Source: Candidatus Brocadia sp.
Lineage (GTDB): Bacteria > Planctomycetota > Brocadiia > Brocadiales > Brocadiaceae
NCBI GenBank assembly: GCA_011525665.1
Contig: WYAU01000097.1
Span: 28,749-92,748, forward strand
Direction of reading: 5' to 3'
Length of the DNA stretch: 64,000 bases
The notes beneath the pieces were generated by a model. The model ran no database searches. It saw only the letters and a program-made list of their open reading frames with translations, and was not told where the DNA came from. A program made the position numbers and the translations under genes. How positions within the stretch are numbered: position 1 is the stretch's first letter; each line of letters begins with the position of its first letter. Positions 9,001 to 16,772 of the stretch are shown one piece after another.

Positions 9001-9593
9001 TCGTCATCGATCATTGCCCGCATGTCGTCAAAAGAAACCTCCTCAATCTTCTGTACCTCATGGGACGTCCTGAATCCGTCAAAGAAGTGCATGAATGGTA
9101 TCCTGGATTCCAAGGTAGACGCCTGGGCTATGAGGGCAAAATCCATCGCCTCCTGCACGTTTTTTGAACACACCATGGCAAAACCGGTAGACCGCACGGC
9201 CATCACGTCTGAGTGGTCGCCAAATATGGATAATCCCTGGCATGCCAGGGAACGTGCGGTTATATGAAAGACTGTAGGGGTAAGTTCTCCGGCGATTTTA
9301 AACATGTTGGGGATAATTAACAGCAGCCCCTGTGATGCTGAAATCGTAGTAGCCAGGGCGCCGGTGGTAAGAGACCCGTGGACTGCTCCTGCAACGCCGG
9401 CTTCCGATTGCATCTGGCTTACCTTCGGCACCGATCCCCAGATATTTACCTCTCCCCCGGCCGACTTCGCATCGCATATCTCCGCGATGGGCGAAGAAGG
9501 CGTTATGGGGTAAATCGTAATAATCTCATTCGTAGCATGCACCACATGTGCGCATGCCGTACAGCCATCAACGGTTACCATCTTACGACTCAT
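6012..9593 (-). CDS. nifJ: pyruvate:ferredoxin (flavodoxin) oxidoreductase, single-chain
   Basis: Interconverts pyruvate plus CoA with acetyl-CoA, CO2 and reduced ferredoxin. The single chain carries all domains in order. An N-terminal pyrimidine-binding domain (ITIYPITPSSPIAE) is followed by a transketolase C-terminal-like domain. A two-cluster ferredoxin domain then has CIQCGQCSFVCPHA and CTGCGSCVFNCPG. The C-terminal TPP domain has CAGCGETPY, GGDGWGYDIGYGG and SNTGGQMSKATP. The ATG at 9593 (MSRKMVTVDG) is chosen over an upstream start because AAGGAGAGAG lies just before it. The product is 1193 residues, normal for NifJ. In an autotroph it would run toward pyruvate synthesis. A separate four-subunit enzyme lies at 32.9-35.8 kb. 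Confidence 0.95.
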   Translation of the reverse strand: MSRKMVTVDGCTACAHVVHATNEIITIYPITPSSPIAEICDAKSAGGEVNIWGSVPKVSQMQSEAGVAGAVHGSLTTGALATTISASQGLLLIIPNMFKIAGELTPTVFHITARSLACQGLSIFGDHSDVMAVRSTGFAMVCSKNVQEAMDFALIAQASTLESRIPFMHFFDGFRTSHEVQKIEEVSFDDMRAMIDDELVIAHRKRGLTPDNPCIRGTSQNPDVYFQGRETVNKYYQATPAIVQKAMDKFAKITGRQYKLFDYSGSPDAERIIIIMGSAGETALNTIQTLNAKGEKLGLIQVRLYRPFDITAFADSLPASVKAIAVLDRTKEPGAIGEPLYLDVRTAIGEAMEKGLTKFRDYPVVAGGRYGLGSKDFTPAMVKAVFDNIAQSRPKNHFTIGINDDVTGTSLNYDESFTIEGKGAYRALFYGLGADGTVGANKNTIKIIGTETDNYAQGYFVYDSKKSGSTTVSHLRFGKEKILNPYLVSKANFIACHNPSFLEKYDMLSNAEEGAIFLLTTSRSKDEVWDSLPIEVQEQLIAKKMKFYIIDAISLAEEIGLGTRINTIMQTAFFVISGIIPKDDALSAIKAEIKKTYQKKGDEIVKMNYASVDRALQNIVEVKVPGRVTGKIRMRSPVPDDAPEFVKKVTAKMIANKGDYLPVSAIPADGTWPTGTTQYEKRNIGVHVPEWEPDACIQCGQCSFVCPHATIRIKAYDPALLKDAPPAFKSVDATGKEMKGLKFTVQVAPEDCTGCGSCVFNCPGQKKDAQGNKIPGVKAINMKLQEPLRHREAQNYKFFLDLPETDPSKFNANSVKGSQFVKPLIEYHSACAGCGETPYIKLLTQLFGDRLILANATGCSSIYGGNLPTTPYTKRSDGRGPAWSNSLFEDTAEFGLGMRQTMDKFYSQAVELLDKLAGIPAYADAKELFECLKNADQSSQDGVDKQRVSVEKLKKRLSNDNSPDAKRLLSIADYLVKKSVWAIGGDGWGYDIGYGGVDHVLASGENIKLLIMDTEVYSNTGGQMSKATPLGAIAQFAAGGKRTPKKNIGLMMATYGKVYVAQVAFGANMAQTVRAFTEAEAYNGPALIVAYSVCIAHGIDMSRGIEQQKKAVASGYWPLFRYNPLLEAQGKNPLVLDSKDPSVSFEEYAYNENRYRSLRASHPEVAATLMKQAEEEIKRRWKLLKHQAAWSPV

Positions 9594-9815
9594 TTCTCTC
9601 TCCTTGCTGGTGTAAAAGAAAAACTGGGCCACAGAGACTGCAGAAAAAAGCGCAAAACCTTCATCGGGAATCCTTTTCCCCTCTGCTGTGTGCCTCACTG
9701 CCGGAATCTTTGATATCCGGCTTGATCCTTAGCATACCAGATTATACTGCGTTTTTCTACAGGAAATGGCATGCGATAATCTGGAGAAATACTAAGTGTT
9801 TCATTGGTAAGCGGA

Positions 9816-10301
9816 CTAATACTCTTCTAAATGATACCACTCCGCATTTTCAAGCCAGTTTTGAGGGCGCGAAACGAATTCAATTACGTTTTCCAGGATA
9901 AAGTAATGTTTCTTTTCTTCATCGGCTATCTTTGAAAATATCTCCTTTTGAGCCGGATTGACTGCTTCTCCTGCCTTTTCCAGATAAAATTTCCGGCTCT
10001 TCTCCTCAATCTCCTGGGCCTTTTTATAGAGTTCAATTTGCGAGATATTTATACCAATGGTATCATCCTCTTCTTTCATCTTTACGAAAATGTTTTTTGC
10101 GTTCAATAATATGCCGCTATCAAGCGCTTGAACTTTTTCATCATTTTTCATCTTCTGTAAAATAACGTAATGTTTTACTTCTGCGTCTGCAAGCATGACC
10201 AGTATCTTCTTGATTCCTGCATTGTTTATCTTCCGGGCTAAATCACGGTAATAGTCCTCGCCATCTTTTTCCATCTGCATTGCATAATCATAGATATTCA
10301 T
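9816..10301 (-). CDS. ferritin-like/rubrerythrin-type diiron protein
   Basis: This 161-residue, mostly helical protein has paired metal-ligand motifs of the rubrerythrin/ferritin-like superfamily: an N-terminal EKDGEDYY helix, DAEVKHYVIL (ExxH), then AQEIEEKSRKFY and ADEEKKHYFIL (ExxH). No rubredoxin-type Cys pair is present, so it is an erythrin-only form. Such proteins usually handle peroxide, oxygen or iron under anaerobic conditions. GAGGAGGTCG lies just before the ATG. It is upstream of nifJ on the same strand, separated by about 220 nt. A role in protecting the oxygen-sensitive NifJ is plausible but inferred. Confidence 0.85.
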   Translation of the reverse strand: MNIYDYAMQMEKDGEDYYRDLARKINNAGIKKILVMLADAEVKHYVILQKMKNDEKVQALDSGILLNAKNIFVKMKEEDDTIGINISQIELYKKAQEIEEKSRKFYLEKAGEAVNPAQKEIFSKIADEEKKHYFILENVIEFVSRPQNWLENAEWYHLEEY

Positions 10302-10396
10302 TTTCGACCTCCTCTTTATTGGTTATAGGGAGTGTGACACAAGCGGAGATTCAGGATGTTAAAAAAGCATTATTTTGAAAAAACAGACAGATATTC

Positions 10397-11419
10397 TTAG
10401 ATGAGTTCTTCCATCTCGGATTTGGGGGCACGCATCATGAGATTACTCACTGCCTCAAGGGGATTCTTGCCTGTGAAAAGCACGTTATAGATTTCTTTCG
10501 TGATGGGCATTTCCACGTTGAATTTATGGGAAAGCGCCAAAACGGATTTTGTTGTCCAGACACCTTCTGCGATCTGTTCCATCTTCTCCAGGATTTCCTG
10601 CAGCTTTTTTCCCTTACCAATTTGTTCGCCAACCCAGCGGTTTCTCCCGTAAGGGCTGATACAGGTCGTTATCAGGTCGCCCAGTCCGGTAAGGCCGGAG
10701 AAGGTACTTCTCTGTGCCCCCATAGCGATACCAAGGCGGCTGATTTCCACCAATCCGCGCGAAATGAGGGCAGCCTTCGAATTATCGCCAAATTTCAGGC
10801 CGTCACAGATACCAGCGGCTATGGCAATCACGTTTTTCATTGCAGCACCTAACTCGACACCTGTCGTGTCAGGATTTGTGTAAACCCGAAACCTGTCCGT
10901 GGTGAAAACTTCCTGGACGATTCGTGCCAGGTTTCCGTCTTTTGATGATGCAACAATCGTTGTGGGTAATCCGCGTGCAACCTCTTCGGCATGACTGGGA
11001 CCCAGAAGGAGGGAAATGGGGTGCGTTCCCAGCACATCGGCAATAACTTCACTGGGCCGCATAAGTGTGTTATTTTCAATTCCCTTGGTAACACTGACGA
11101 TCGGTATTTCGTAAACGAAGATGTCTTTCAATTTTGCAAGCACGGAACGCAGATACGGCGTTGGGGTGGCGGAAACGATGAATTGTGCATCCATTAATTT
11201 ATCGGAGATCTCTGCGGTGATGCCTACGCCTTCCGGAATGGAGATACCCTTTAAAAACTTAACGTTTTCTCTTTTTTCGCTCAGATACGCCACATATGAG
11301 GCATCGGCGCCCCACAGGGTAACTTCATAGCCCTTTTTATATAGCAGAATGGCAAGCGTGGTTCCCCATCCCCCGTTGCCAATAACCGTTATTTTTTTTA
11401 TGAATGGCTTCAAAGTCAT
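10397..11419 (-). CDS. gpsA: glycerol-3-phosphate dehydrogenase [NAD(P)+]
   Basis: Reduces dihydroxyacetone phosphate to sn-glycerol 3-phosphate for phospholipid synthesis in the cytoplasm. The N-terminal Rossmann motif GNGGWG lies at residues 14-19. The catalytic Lys region AAMKNVIAIAAG and the substrate-binding segment LKFGDNSKAALISRG are intact. The length of 340 residues is normal. An intrinsic-terminator-like hairpin lies about 25 nt before the start codon on the same strand and probably ends the upstream glyA transcript, so gpsA likely has little read-through or needs a promoter overlapping that hairpin. Confidence 0.94.
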   Translation of the reverse strand: MTLKPFIKKITVIGNGGWGTTLAILLYKKGYEVTLWGADASYVAYLSEKRENVKFLKGISIPEGVGITAEISDKLMDAQFIVSATPTPYLRSVLAKLKDIFVYEIPIVSVTKGIENNTLMRPSEVIADVLGTHPISLLLGPSHAEEVARGLPTTIVASSKDGNLARIVQEVFTTDRFRVYTNPDTTGVELGAAMKNVIAIAAGICDGLKFGDNSKAALISRGLVEISRLGIAMGAQRSTFSGLTGLGDLITTCISPYGRNRWVGEQIGKGKKLQEILEKMEQIAEGVWTTKSVLALSHKFNVEMPITKEIYNVLFTGKNPLEAVSNLMMRAPKSEMEELI

Positions 11420-11430
11420 TTTTCACGTCA

Positions 11431-11465
11431 AGGTATAAAAAACAGGGCTGGATTGCTCCAGCCCT
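11431..11465 (-). terminator. intrinsic terminator between glyA and gpsA
   Basis: A 9-bp stem, AGGGCTGGA / TCCAGCCCT, with a 4-nt loop lies at 11444-11465. On the minus strand it is followed by GTTTTTTAT. It lies 266 nt after the glyA stop and only about 25 nt before the gpsA ATG, so it could also act as an attenuator for gpsA. Confidence 0.7.
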
Positions 11466-11730
11466 TACATATTTCTTGATAAAAACTGCTGATACTACAG
11501 ATGTGCACAGGAAAGACCTCAAAAGCAGGCAATCTACCGCAATTTTTTTCTCTGTGGTTTTGCAGTTTTCTTGTGGAATTCCGGCAAACCTATTCCAAAA
11601 TGCAAACAGCCTGAGACAGATTAAATCAGGCCTTTGACGAATTTTTTCATGGCGGGTGAAGGATCTCTTCGCTCTGCAAACCGCTTAAATAAAATGAAAA
11701 TTTCCCTGCGGTAAATTTATCTTCCCGGCG
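11466..11730. other. non-coding stretch between gpsA and glyA
   Basis: No credible gene is seen in this spacer. It carries a 21-nt segment (11682-11702, beginning CGCTTAAATAAAATG) that is repeated exactly before the alanine racemase gene at 42343-42363. Confidence 0.4.
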
Positions 11731-12990
11731 CTATTTTGCAACCTGGTATGTTTCTGCCTCATATAACGGATATGCTGAACAGAGTTCCCGCACCGTTTCC
11801 CGAACTGCGTCTTTAACCCTGGCATCATTTGGCTGTGAAAGGACTTTGTCAATACACTCCGCTATTTTAATGGCCTCCGCTTCTTTCATGCCCCGTGAGG
11901 TTACTGTTGGTGTTCCAATGCGAATGCCGCTCGGTTCGTTTGCGCCTCTTTCGTCGTAAGGAATCGTATTCCTGTTCAGGATAATATTTACTGTTTCCAG
12001 CAATTCCTGGGCTTCTTTCCCCGTAATGCCTTTATTGCGTAAGTCGATCAAAAAGAGATGATTTTCCGTTCCGCCCGATACGAGATTATATCCCCTTTTT
12101 ACAAATTCCTGAGCCATTGCTTTTGCGTTTTTTACCGTTTGTCGCTGACACTGTTTGAATTCTTCCGTCATTGCCTCTTTAAACGCCACAGCTTTTGCTG
12201 CGATGATGTGCATGAAAGGGCCGCCCTGAATGCCGGGAAAGACCACCGAGTCGATCTGTTTTGCATATTTTGATTTGCATAAGACCAGACCGCCCCTGGG
12301 TCCCCGGAGTGTTTTGTGGGTTGTTGTCGTGACAAAATCTGCATAAGGAACGGGGCTGGGATGCACACCGCCGACGATGAGTCCTGCGATATGAGCAATA
12401 TCAGCCATAAAGTAGGCCCCAACCTCATCTGCAATTTTTTTGAAGCGCGGGAAGTCGAGTATCCTGGGGTATGCGCTTGCACCCGCAATAATCATATGGG
12501 GCTTCGTTTTCAGGGCAATGTCACGTACGGCATCATAATCGATGTATCCGGTTTCTTTTTTTACACCATAGTGGGTAATCTCATACAGCATCCCGGAGAA
12601 ATTCTTTTTAAATCCATGGGTAAGATGTCCGCCGTGTGACAAATCCATACCTAAAATGCGGTCTCCTGGTTTTAGCACTGCAAAACAAACAGCCATATTG
12701 GCCTGTGACCCTGCGTGTGGCTGTACGTTGGCATGTTCTGCCCCGAAGATTTGTTTTGCCCGTTCAATTGCCAGTGTTTCTACAGTATCTACATTTCCAC
12801 AGCCGGCATACCATCTTTTCCCTGAATAACCTTCTGCATATTTGTTGGTCATGGAAGAGCCCTGTGCCTCTTGCACTGCGGGACTGCAGGTATTTTCCGA
12901 TGCAATCAGATCGATGGTGTTTTGTTGCCTTTCCGATTCTTCCTGTATAGCCCTCCATACTTCGGGGTCGTCATTCTTTAATATAATCAT
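11731..12990 (-). CDS. glyA: serine hydroxymethyltransferase
   Basis: A PLP enzyme that interconverts serine and glycine, loading one-carbon units on tetrahydrofolate. The PLP lysine lies in [14 protein letters not shown] (Lys226), preceded by the [10 protein letters not shown] segment. The N-terminal [12 protein letters not shown] and [11 protein letters not shown] motifs are family hallmarks. The 419-residue length is standard. A spacer of about 107 nt separates it from prfB upstream, and a terminator at 11431-11465 closes the unit. In an acetyl-CoA-pathway organism it also drains methylene-tetrahydrofolate into glycine and serine. Confidence 0.96.
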   Translation of the reverse strand: MIILKNDDPEVWRAIQEESERQQNTIDLIASENTCSPAVQEAQGSSMTNKYAEGYSGKRWYAGCGNVDTVETLAIERAKQIFGAEHANVQPHAGSQANMAVCFAVLKPGDRILGMDLSHGGHLTHGFKKNFSGMLYEITHYGVKKETGYIDYDAVRDIALKTKPHMIIAGASAYPRILDFPRFKKIADEVGAYFMADIAHIAGLIVGGVHPSPVPYADFVTTTTHKTLRGPRGGLVLCKSKYAKQIDSVVFPGIQGGPFMHIIAAKAVAFKEAMTEEFKQCQRQTVKNAKAMAQEFVKRGYNLVSGGTENHLFLIDLRNKGITGKEAQELLETVNIILNRNTIPYDERGANEPSGIRIGTPTVTSRGMKEAEAIKIAECIDKVLSQPNDARVKDAVRETVRELCSAYPLYEAETYQVAK

Positions 12991-13097
12991 GGTTTTGTAT
13001 TGTCCTTAAAAAGTATGATTAAATTATGAAGCACCGGCTTGCATAGCCGGCGCTGAAATGCTTCTGCGCAACGAACGCCGTCAAAATCTCTGCGGGG

Positions 13098-14205
13098 TTA
13101 GTAGGTTTTTGCCAATCTCCATTTCAGATATGCTTCCATAAACTCATCGATTTCACCATCCAGCACCGCCTGGGTATTTCCTGTTTCCTTGCCGGTACGT
13201 AAATCCTTGACGAGTGAGTATGGCTGTAATACATAGGATCTGATTTGATGTCCCCATGCGATTTCTCCCTTCTCATCGTAAGCGGCGGAGAGTTCTTTCT
13301 CTCTTTCCTTTTCTTTTATCTGATACATCTTTGCCTTTAACATGCTCAGTGCCATCCGTCGATTCTGATGCTGTGAACGCTCACTCTGACATTGTACGAC
13401 AATCCCGGTAGGGATATGGGTAAGACGAACGGCCGACGAAGTCTTGTTTACGTGCTGTCCACCGGCTCCGGATGCACGATAGGTATCCACCCGCAATTCA
13501 TTTTCGTTAATTTCGATCTCTTCTTCCTCTTCAATTTCCGGCAGTACATCGACAGCGGCAAACGAGGTGTGTCTCCGCGCATTTGCATCAAAGGGAGAGA
13601 TTCGCACCAAACGATGCACCCCGATTTCAGATTTCAAATACCCGTAAACATAGTCGCCCTTTATAAGGGTGGTGATTCTTTTGATCCCTGCCTCTTCGCC
13701 GGGTAATACGTCAATGAGGGAAAGCGCATATCCGCTTTTTTCAACCCAGCGACTATACATACGGAATAACATAGATACCCAATCGCATGACTCTGTCCCC
13801 CCTGCTCCCGCATAAATGCTCAGATAGGCGCTGCAGTGGTCGTGGGGTTCGCTCAGCATCGTACGCAATTCAAACTTTTCAAGCTTTTGGGTGAAGGACT
13901 TAATATCTCCGGCAACTTCAGCCTCGGCCTGTTCATCTTGCTCTTCTTCCGCAAGTATTGACAAACACTCAATGTCATCCATTGTCTTTTGTAATTCATG
14001 AAGAGGCAAAATAATCCCTTTGAGTGATTTTAACTTCCTGATTGTTTGCAGGGCATTATCCTTGTTTTCCCAAAAATTTGGCGAAGAGAATTGTTCTTCT
14101 AAGGCTGAAAGCTCTTTTTTTTTGTTCTCCAGGTCAAAGAGAGTCCCTGAGGTGAAGCAAACGCTCTCGGAGGGGAGTTAATTCTTTTGCTCTATTGCCA
14201 ACCAT
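13098..14205 (-). CDS. prfB: peptide chain release factor 2, +1 programmed frameshift
   Basis: Recognises UGA and UAA stop codons and releases the nascent chain. The SPF tripeptide that reads stops (VRISPFDANARR) and the GGQ motif that triggers hydrolysis (GAGGQHVNKTSS) are both present. The gene begins at ATG 14205 and meets an in-frame TGA as codon 24 (14136-14134) in the context CTT TGA C. An AGGG Shine-Dalgarno-like element lies a few bases upstream. A +1 shift at this site joins 23 codons to the long frame and gives a 368-residue protein, matching RF2 length. This is the known autoregulatory site of prfB genes: low RF2 lets the shift occur. Confidence 0.96.
14131..14147 (-). promoter_or_regulatory. 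RF2 +1 frameshift site (SD-like AGGG, CTT TGA C)
   Basis: On the minus strand the bases read CTCAGGGACTCTCTTTGAC. The slippery CTT (14139-14137) is followed by TGA C, and AGGG supplies the internal Shine-Dalgarno-like stimulator. This is the canonical layout of the RF2 recoding site. Confidence 0.93.
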
Positions 14206-14584
14206 AATTACATCGCCTTAACTGTTCTTGTTAGAATTTTATCTGAGGCCACTCGATTGAGGAATTTGCCTTAAGGTATCAAAAAAGAGGCTGTCTGCCG
14301 TGCTTTAGTGGAGATTTTTATTGGATAACTTCTTCATGAGATACCACTCTGAAAAAAAGAAAATTCTCGCTCTAATCGCAAAATTATAAATTATCAAATA
14401 TGTATCTGTCAATACAGAATTTGGAATTGACTTGGGTGGAAAATATCCTTATCATGTTTTCTATGCGTGGTTAGTGGCATTTATAGAACGCGGCATGGTT
14501 GACGGCGGCAGGGGAAACTGCCATGGCGGTCTCGTCGAGACGCTTTATAAGCGATAAAGACCGGGGTCACAAAAGAGTGCGATT
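14206..14584. other. divergent intergenic region between prfB and rsmD
   Basis: No gene is seen. It separates the minus-strand prfB from the plus-strand rsmD operon and should hold promoters for both. A good plus-strand promoter candidate lies at 14427-14455. Confidence 0.5.
14427..14455 (+). promoter_or_regulatory. candidate sigma-70 promoter for rsmD-ispE-spoVG
   Basis: TTGACT (14427-14432) and TATCAT (14450-14455) are separated by 17 nt, a near-consensus pair, about 130 nt before the rsmD start. Confidence 0.45.
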
Positions 14585-15181
14585 GTGCGTGTAATTGCTG
14601 GCAGTGCAAGGGGCGTATATCTCAGTTCAGTAAAAGGAAGATCGACAAGACCAATACCGGACAGGATAAAAGGATCGTTGTTCAATATCCTTGCAGATGT
14701 TATTCCAGGGGGAGGCGTTCTCGATCTGTTTGCCGGTACGGGTGCAATGGGGATAGAGGCATTAAGCCGGGGGGCAAAGTCTTGTGTTTTTGTTGAAAAC
14801 GATGGGTCGGCTATTCAGGTTATAAAAAAAAATCTTGAGGCGACCAGGCTCCAGGACAAGGCGCTGGTCTTAAAATTCGATGTGTTTGAAATTGTCCCTT
14901 ACCTTGTGAAAAAAAACATCGAAGCCGATCTCGTGCTTGCCAGCCCACCCTATCCTCTCCTCGAACAAAGTTCATATAGAAACAAGATTTTAATCTTGTT
15001 CTCGTCCTTATGCAGCAGGTACATTGTGCAGCCGGAGGGTATCATGATATTGCAGCATCGAAAGAAAGACCGGGAGATGTCTTTGGATGATTTTTCTCTG
15101 GAGTTGTTTGATACGCGAATTTATGGCGACACGCAACTGTCTTTTTTTAAAAATACCGGGAAGCGGGACGGTTCGTTATGA
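14585..15181 (+). CDS. rsmD: 16S rRNA (guanine-N2)-methyltransferase RsmD
   Basis: Methylates G966 of 16S rRNA using S-adenosylmethionine. The GTG start gives the family-typical N-terminus VRVIAGSARG. The SAM site is DLFAGTGAMGIEALSRGA, and the catalytic motif reads ASPPYPL where many members have DPPY. The product is 198 residues, slightly longer than average. The ispE start codon overlaps the stop by 4 nt, making a translationally coupled pair. The Ser in place of Asp or Asn in the xPPY motif is mildly unusual. Confidence 0.92.
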   Translation: MRVIAGSARGVYLSSVKGRSTRPIPDRIKGSLFNILADVIPGGGVLDLFAGTGAMGIEALSRGAKSCVFVENDGSAIQVIKKNLEATRLQDKALVLKFDVFEIVPYLVKKNIEADLVLASPPYPLLEQSSYRNKILILFSSLCSRYIVQPEGIMILQHRKKDREMSLDDFSLELFDTRIYGDTQLSFFKNTGKRDGSL

Positions 15182-16068
15182 AATACCGGGAAGAAGGAGG
15201 AAAAATAAAAATTGCAGCGCCTGCCAAGATTAACCTGTTTCTTGAGATATTGGGTAAACGTCCGGATGGTTATCATGAAATTGAAACGGTTATGCAGGAG
15301 GTTAGTTTGTGCGATTATATATATATGGAAAACCGAGACGGGGGTATTGAATTTACCTGCTCAAATCCAAAACTTCCTGCCGGTGAGGACAATCTTGTTT
15401 TAAAAGCTGTCCGTTTCTTTCAGAAAGAATCAAAGATTTTCCGCGGGGTGAAAATCCATTTGGAAAAAAGAATACCCGTGGGGGCCGGACTTGGTGGAGG
15501 AAGCAGCGACGCTGTGGCCACTCTGTCCGGATTGAATAAGATGTGGCATGTTGGGTATGATGAAAAAAAATTAATGTCGCTGGCTGAAAAATTAGGTTCT
15601 GACACTTCATTTTTTGTTTCCGGAAATACAGCGATATGCAGAGGAAGGGGGGAGGCGGTAACCCCTTACCCTTTACATGTAAAGTATAATTATATAATAA
15701 TTTATCCACGGTTTGAGGTGGGCACTGCTGCGGTGTATAAAAATTTTAAAATTGTCTTGACAAAAAATTTAAAAGATGTTAGTTTTTTCCTGCAAGCTTT
15801 ATCGTCAGGGAATCCTGAGAAATTGGGGGTTTCTTTACATAACCGTCTGGAAGAAGTGGTTTTTCGACTCTATCCGGGCATTGAAAAAATTAAAAAAACA
15901 TTGGCAACGTATGGTTTTTGCGGAGTACTTTTATCAGGAAGCGGGTCGGCTTTATATGGTTTGTGCAAAGGGGAGAGCGATTCTGAGGAAATTGAAAAAC
16001 AAATAAAGATGCTTGATATTGGCGATGTGTTTGTGGTAACCAACGATTTCAATGGCAATGCTAAGTGA
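15178..16068 (+). CDS. ispE: 4-diphosphocytidyl-2-C-methyl-D-erythritol kinase
   Basis: A GHMP-family kinase of the methylerythritol-phosphate isoprenoid pathway. The N-terminal [20 protein letters not shown] is diagnostic, and the ATP-binding [13 protein letters not shown] lies at residues 100-112. The C-terminal [13 protein letters not shown] motif is present. The 296-residue length fits. It overlaps rsmD by 4 nt and is followed by the SpoVG-like gene. The ispE-spoVG neighbourhood is also known from Firmicutes, where spoVG lies a few genes after ispE. Confidence 0.95.
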   Translation: MKYREEGGKIKIAAPAKINLFLEILGKRPDGYHEIETVMQEVSLCDYIYMENRDGGIEFTCSNPKLPAGEDNLVLKAVRFFQKESKIFRGVKIHLEKRIPVGAGLGGGSSDAVATLSGLNKMWHVGYDEKKLMSLAEKLGSDTSFFVSGNTAICRGRGEAVTPYPLHVKYNYIIIYPRFEVGTAAVYKNFKIVLTKNLKDVSFFLQALSSGNPEKLGVSLHNRLEEVVFRLYPGIEKIKKTLATYGFCGVLLSGSGSALYGLCKGESDSEEIEKQIKMLDIGDVFVVTNDFNGNAK

Positions 16069-16087
16069 ACGGAAGGGGGAGAAGGTC

Positions 16088-16552
16088 GTGAATATTACCG
16101 AGGTCAGGGTAAAATTAACAGAAGCTAAGAAAAACAGATTGCAGGCATTTTGCAGTATTACGATAGATGATGATTTTGTCGTAAGGGATCTGAAGGTTAT
16201 CGAAGGACACAAAGGGGCGTTTGTAGCGATGCCCAGCCGAAAACTCACGGACAGATGCCCAAAGTGTGGTGGCAAGAATCATTTAATGGCGCAGTATTGT
16301 AATGATTGTGGCACTAAATTGAACGAAAAGCGCGCATCCAAAGGTGCCGGCAGATTAAAGCTGCATGCGGATACAGCCCATCCGATAAATTCGCGTTGCA
16401 GAGAACAGATACAAGAAAAAGTGCTTACCGCTTATCGGGAAGAGGTAGAGAAATCCAAAAAACCCGGCTATAAACCTCCAAAATATGAAGATATGGAAGA
16501 TGTTGATTTTGAAGACCTGGAAGACTTGGAATCGGAAAAAAGCGATACCTAA
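16088..16552 (+). CDS. spoVG: SpoVG family protein with inserted zinc ribbon
   Basis: SpoVG proteins are small nucleic-acid-binding regulators. The N-terminal half here matches the family ([39 protein letters not shown]), and the later [17 protein letters not shown] matches its conserved helix. Between these halves sits an insertion with two Cys pairs, CPKC at 57-60 and CNDC at 71-74, a zinc-ribbon pattern not present in classical SpoVG. The C-terminus is highly acidic ([15 protein letters not shown]). The GTG at 16088 with GGGGGAGAAGG upstream is preferred. An in-frame ATG at 16052 would overlap ispE. It likely binds RNA or DNA and regulates envelope or division genes, but the target is unknown. 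Confidence 0.88.
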   Translation: MNITEVRVKLTEAKKNRLQAFCSITIDDDFVVRDLKVIEGHKGAFVAMPSRKLTDRCPKCGGKNHLMAQYCNDCGTKLNEKRASKGAGRLKLHADTAHPINSRCREQIQEKVLTAYREEVEKSKKPGYKPPKYEDMEDVDFEDLEDLESEKSDT

Positions 16553-16683
16553 AAGTATGCTTTTTTATCGATAATTATAGAGATTTTCCCCGTCCGCTTC
16601 AATGCCAGATTCTGGTTAGAAAAAGGCGTTTTCTTGTTTATCAAAACTTACACCCTCCGTTAAAACATACCGTTACACAAAGG

Positions 16684-16704
16684 GCGATACGTGAATGGTA
16701 TCGC
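16684..16704 (+). promoter_or_regulatory. hairpin in the ilvB leader
   Basis: GCGATAC / GTATCGC can form a 7-bp stem with a 7-nt loop about 70 nt before the ilvB ATG, with flanking GGGC and GCCC that could extend it. There is no immediate T-run. It might be an mRNA leader structure. No T-box or leader peptide was recognised. Confidence 0.25.
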
Positions 16705-16772
16705 TGCCCCCGATAATGTTGTTTTTGTGTTTTTTAACATGGATAAATATATTTTCATAACGTAGCAGTTCG

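Noticed and set aside
6012..9698. Longer NifJ start at 9698 (35 extra residues)
   Set aside because: The ribosome site AAGGAGAGAG lies just before ATG 9593 and the family N-terminus begins there.
13098..14009. prfB as a 303-residue protein beginning at TTG 14009
   Set aside because: The +1 frameshift site and an upstream 23-codon leader give a full-length 368-residue RF2.
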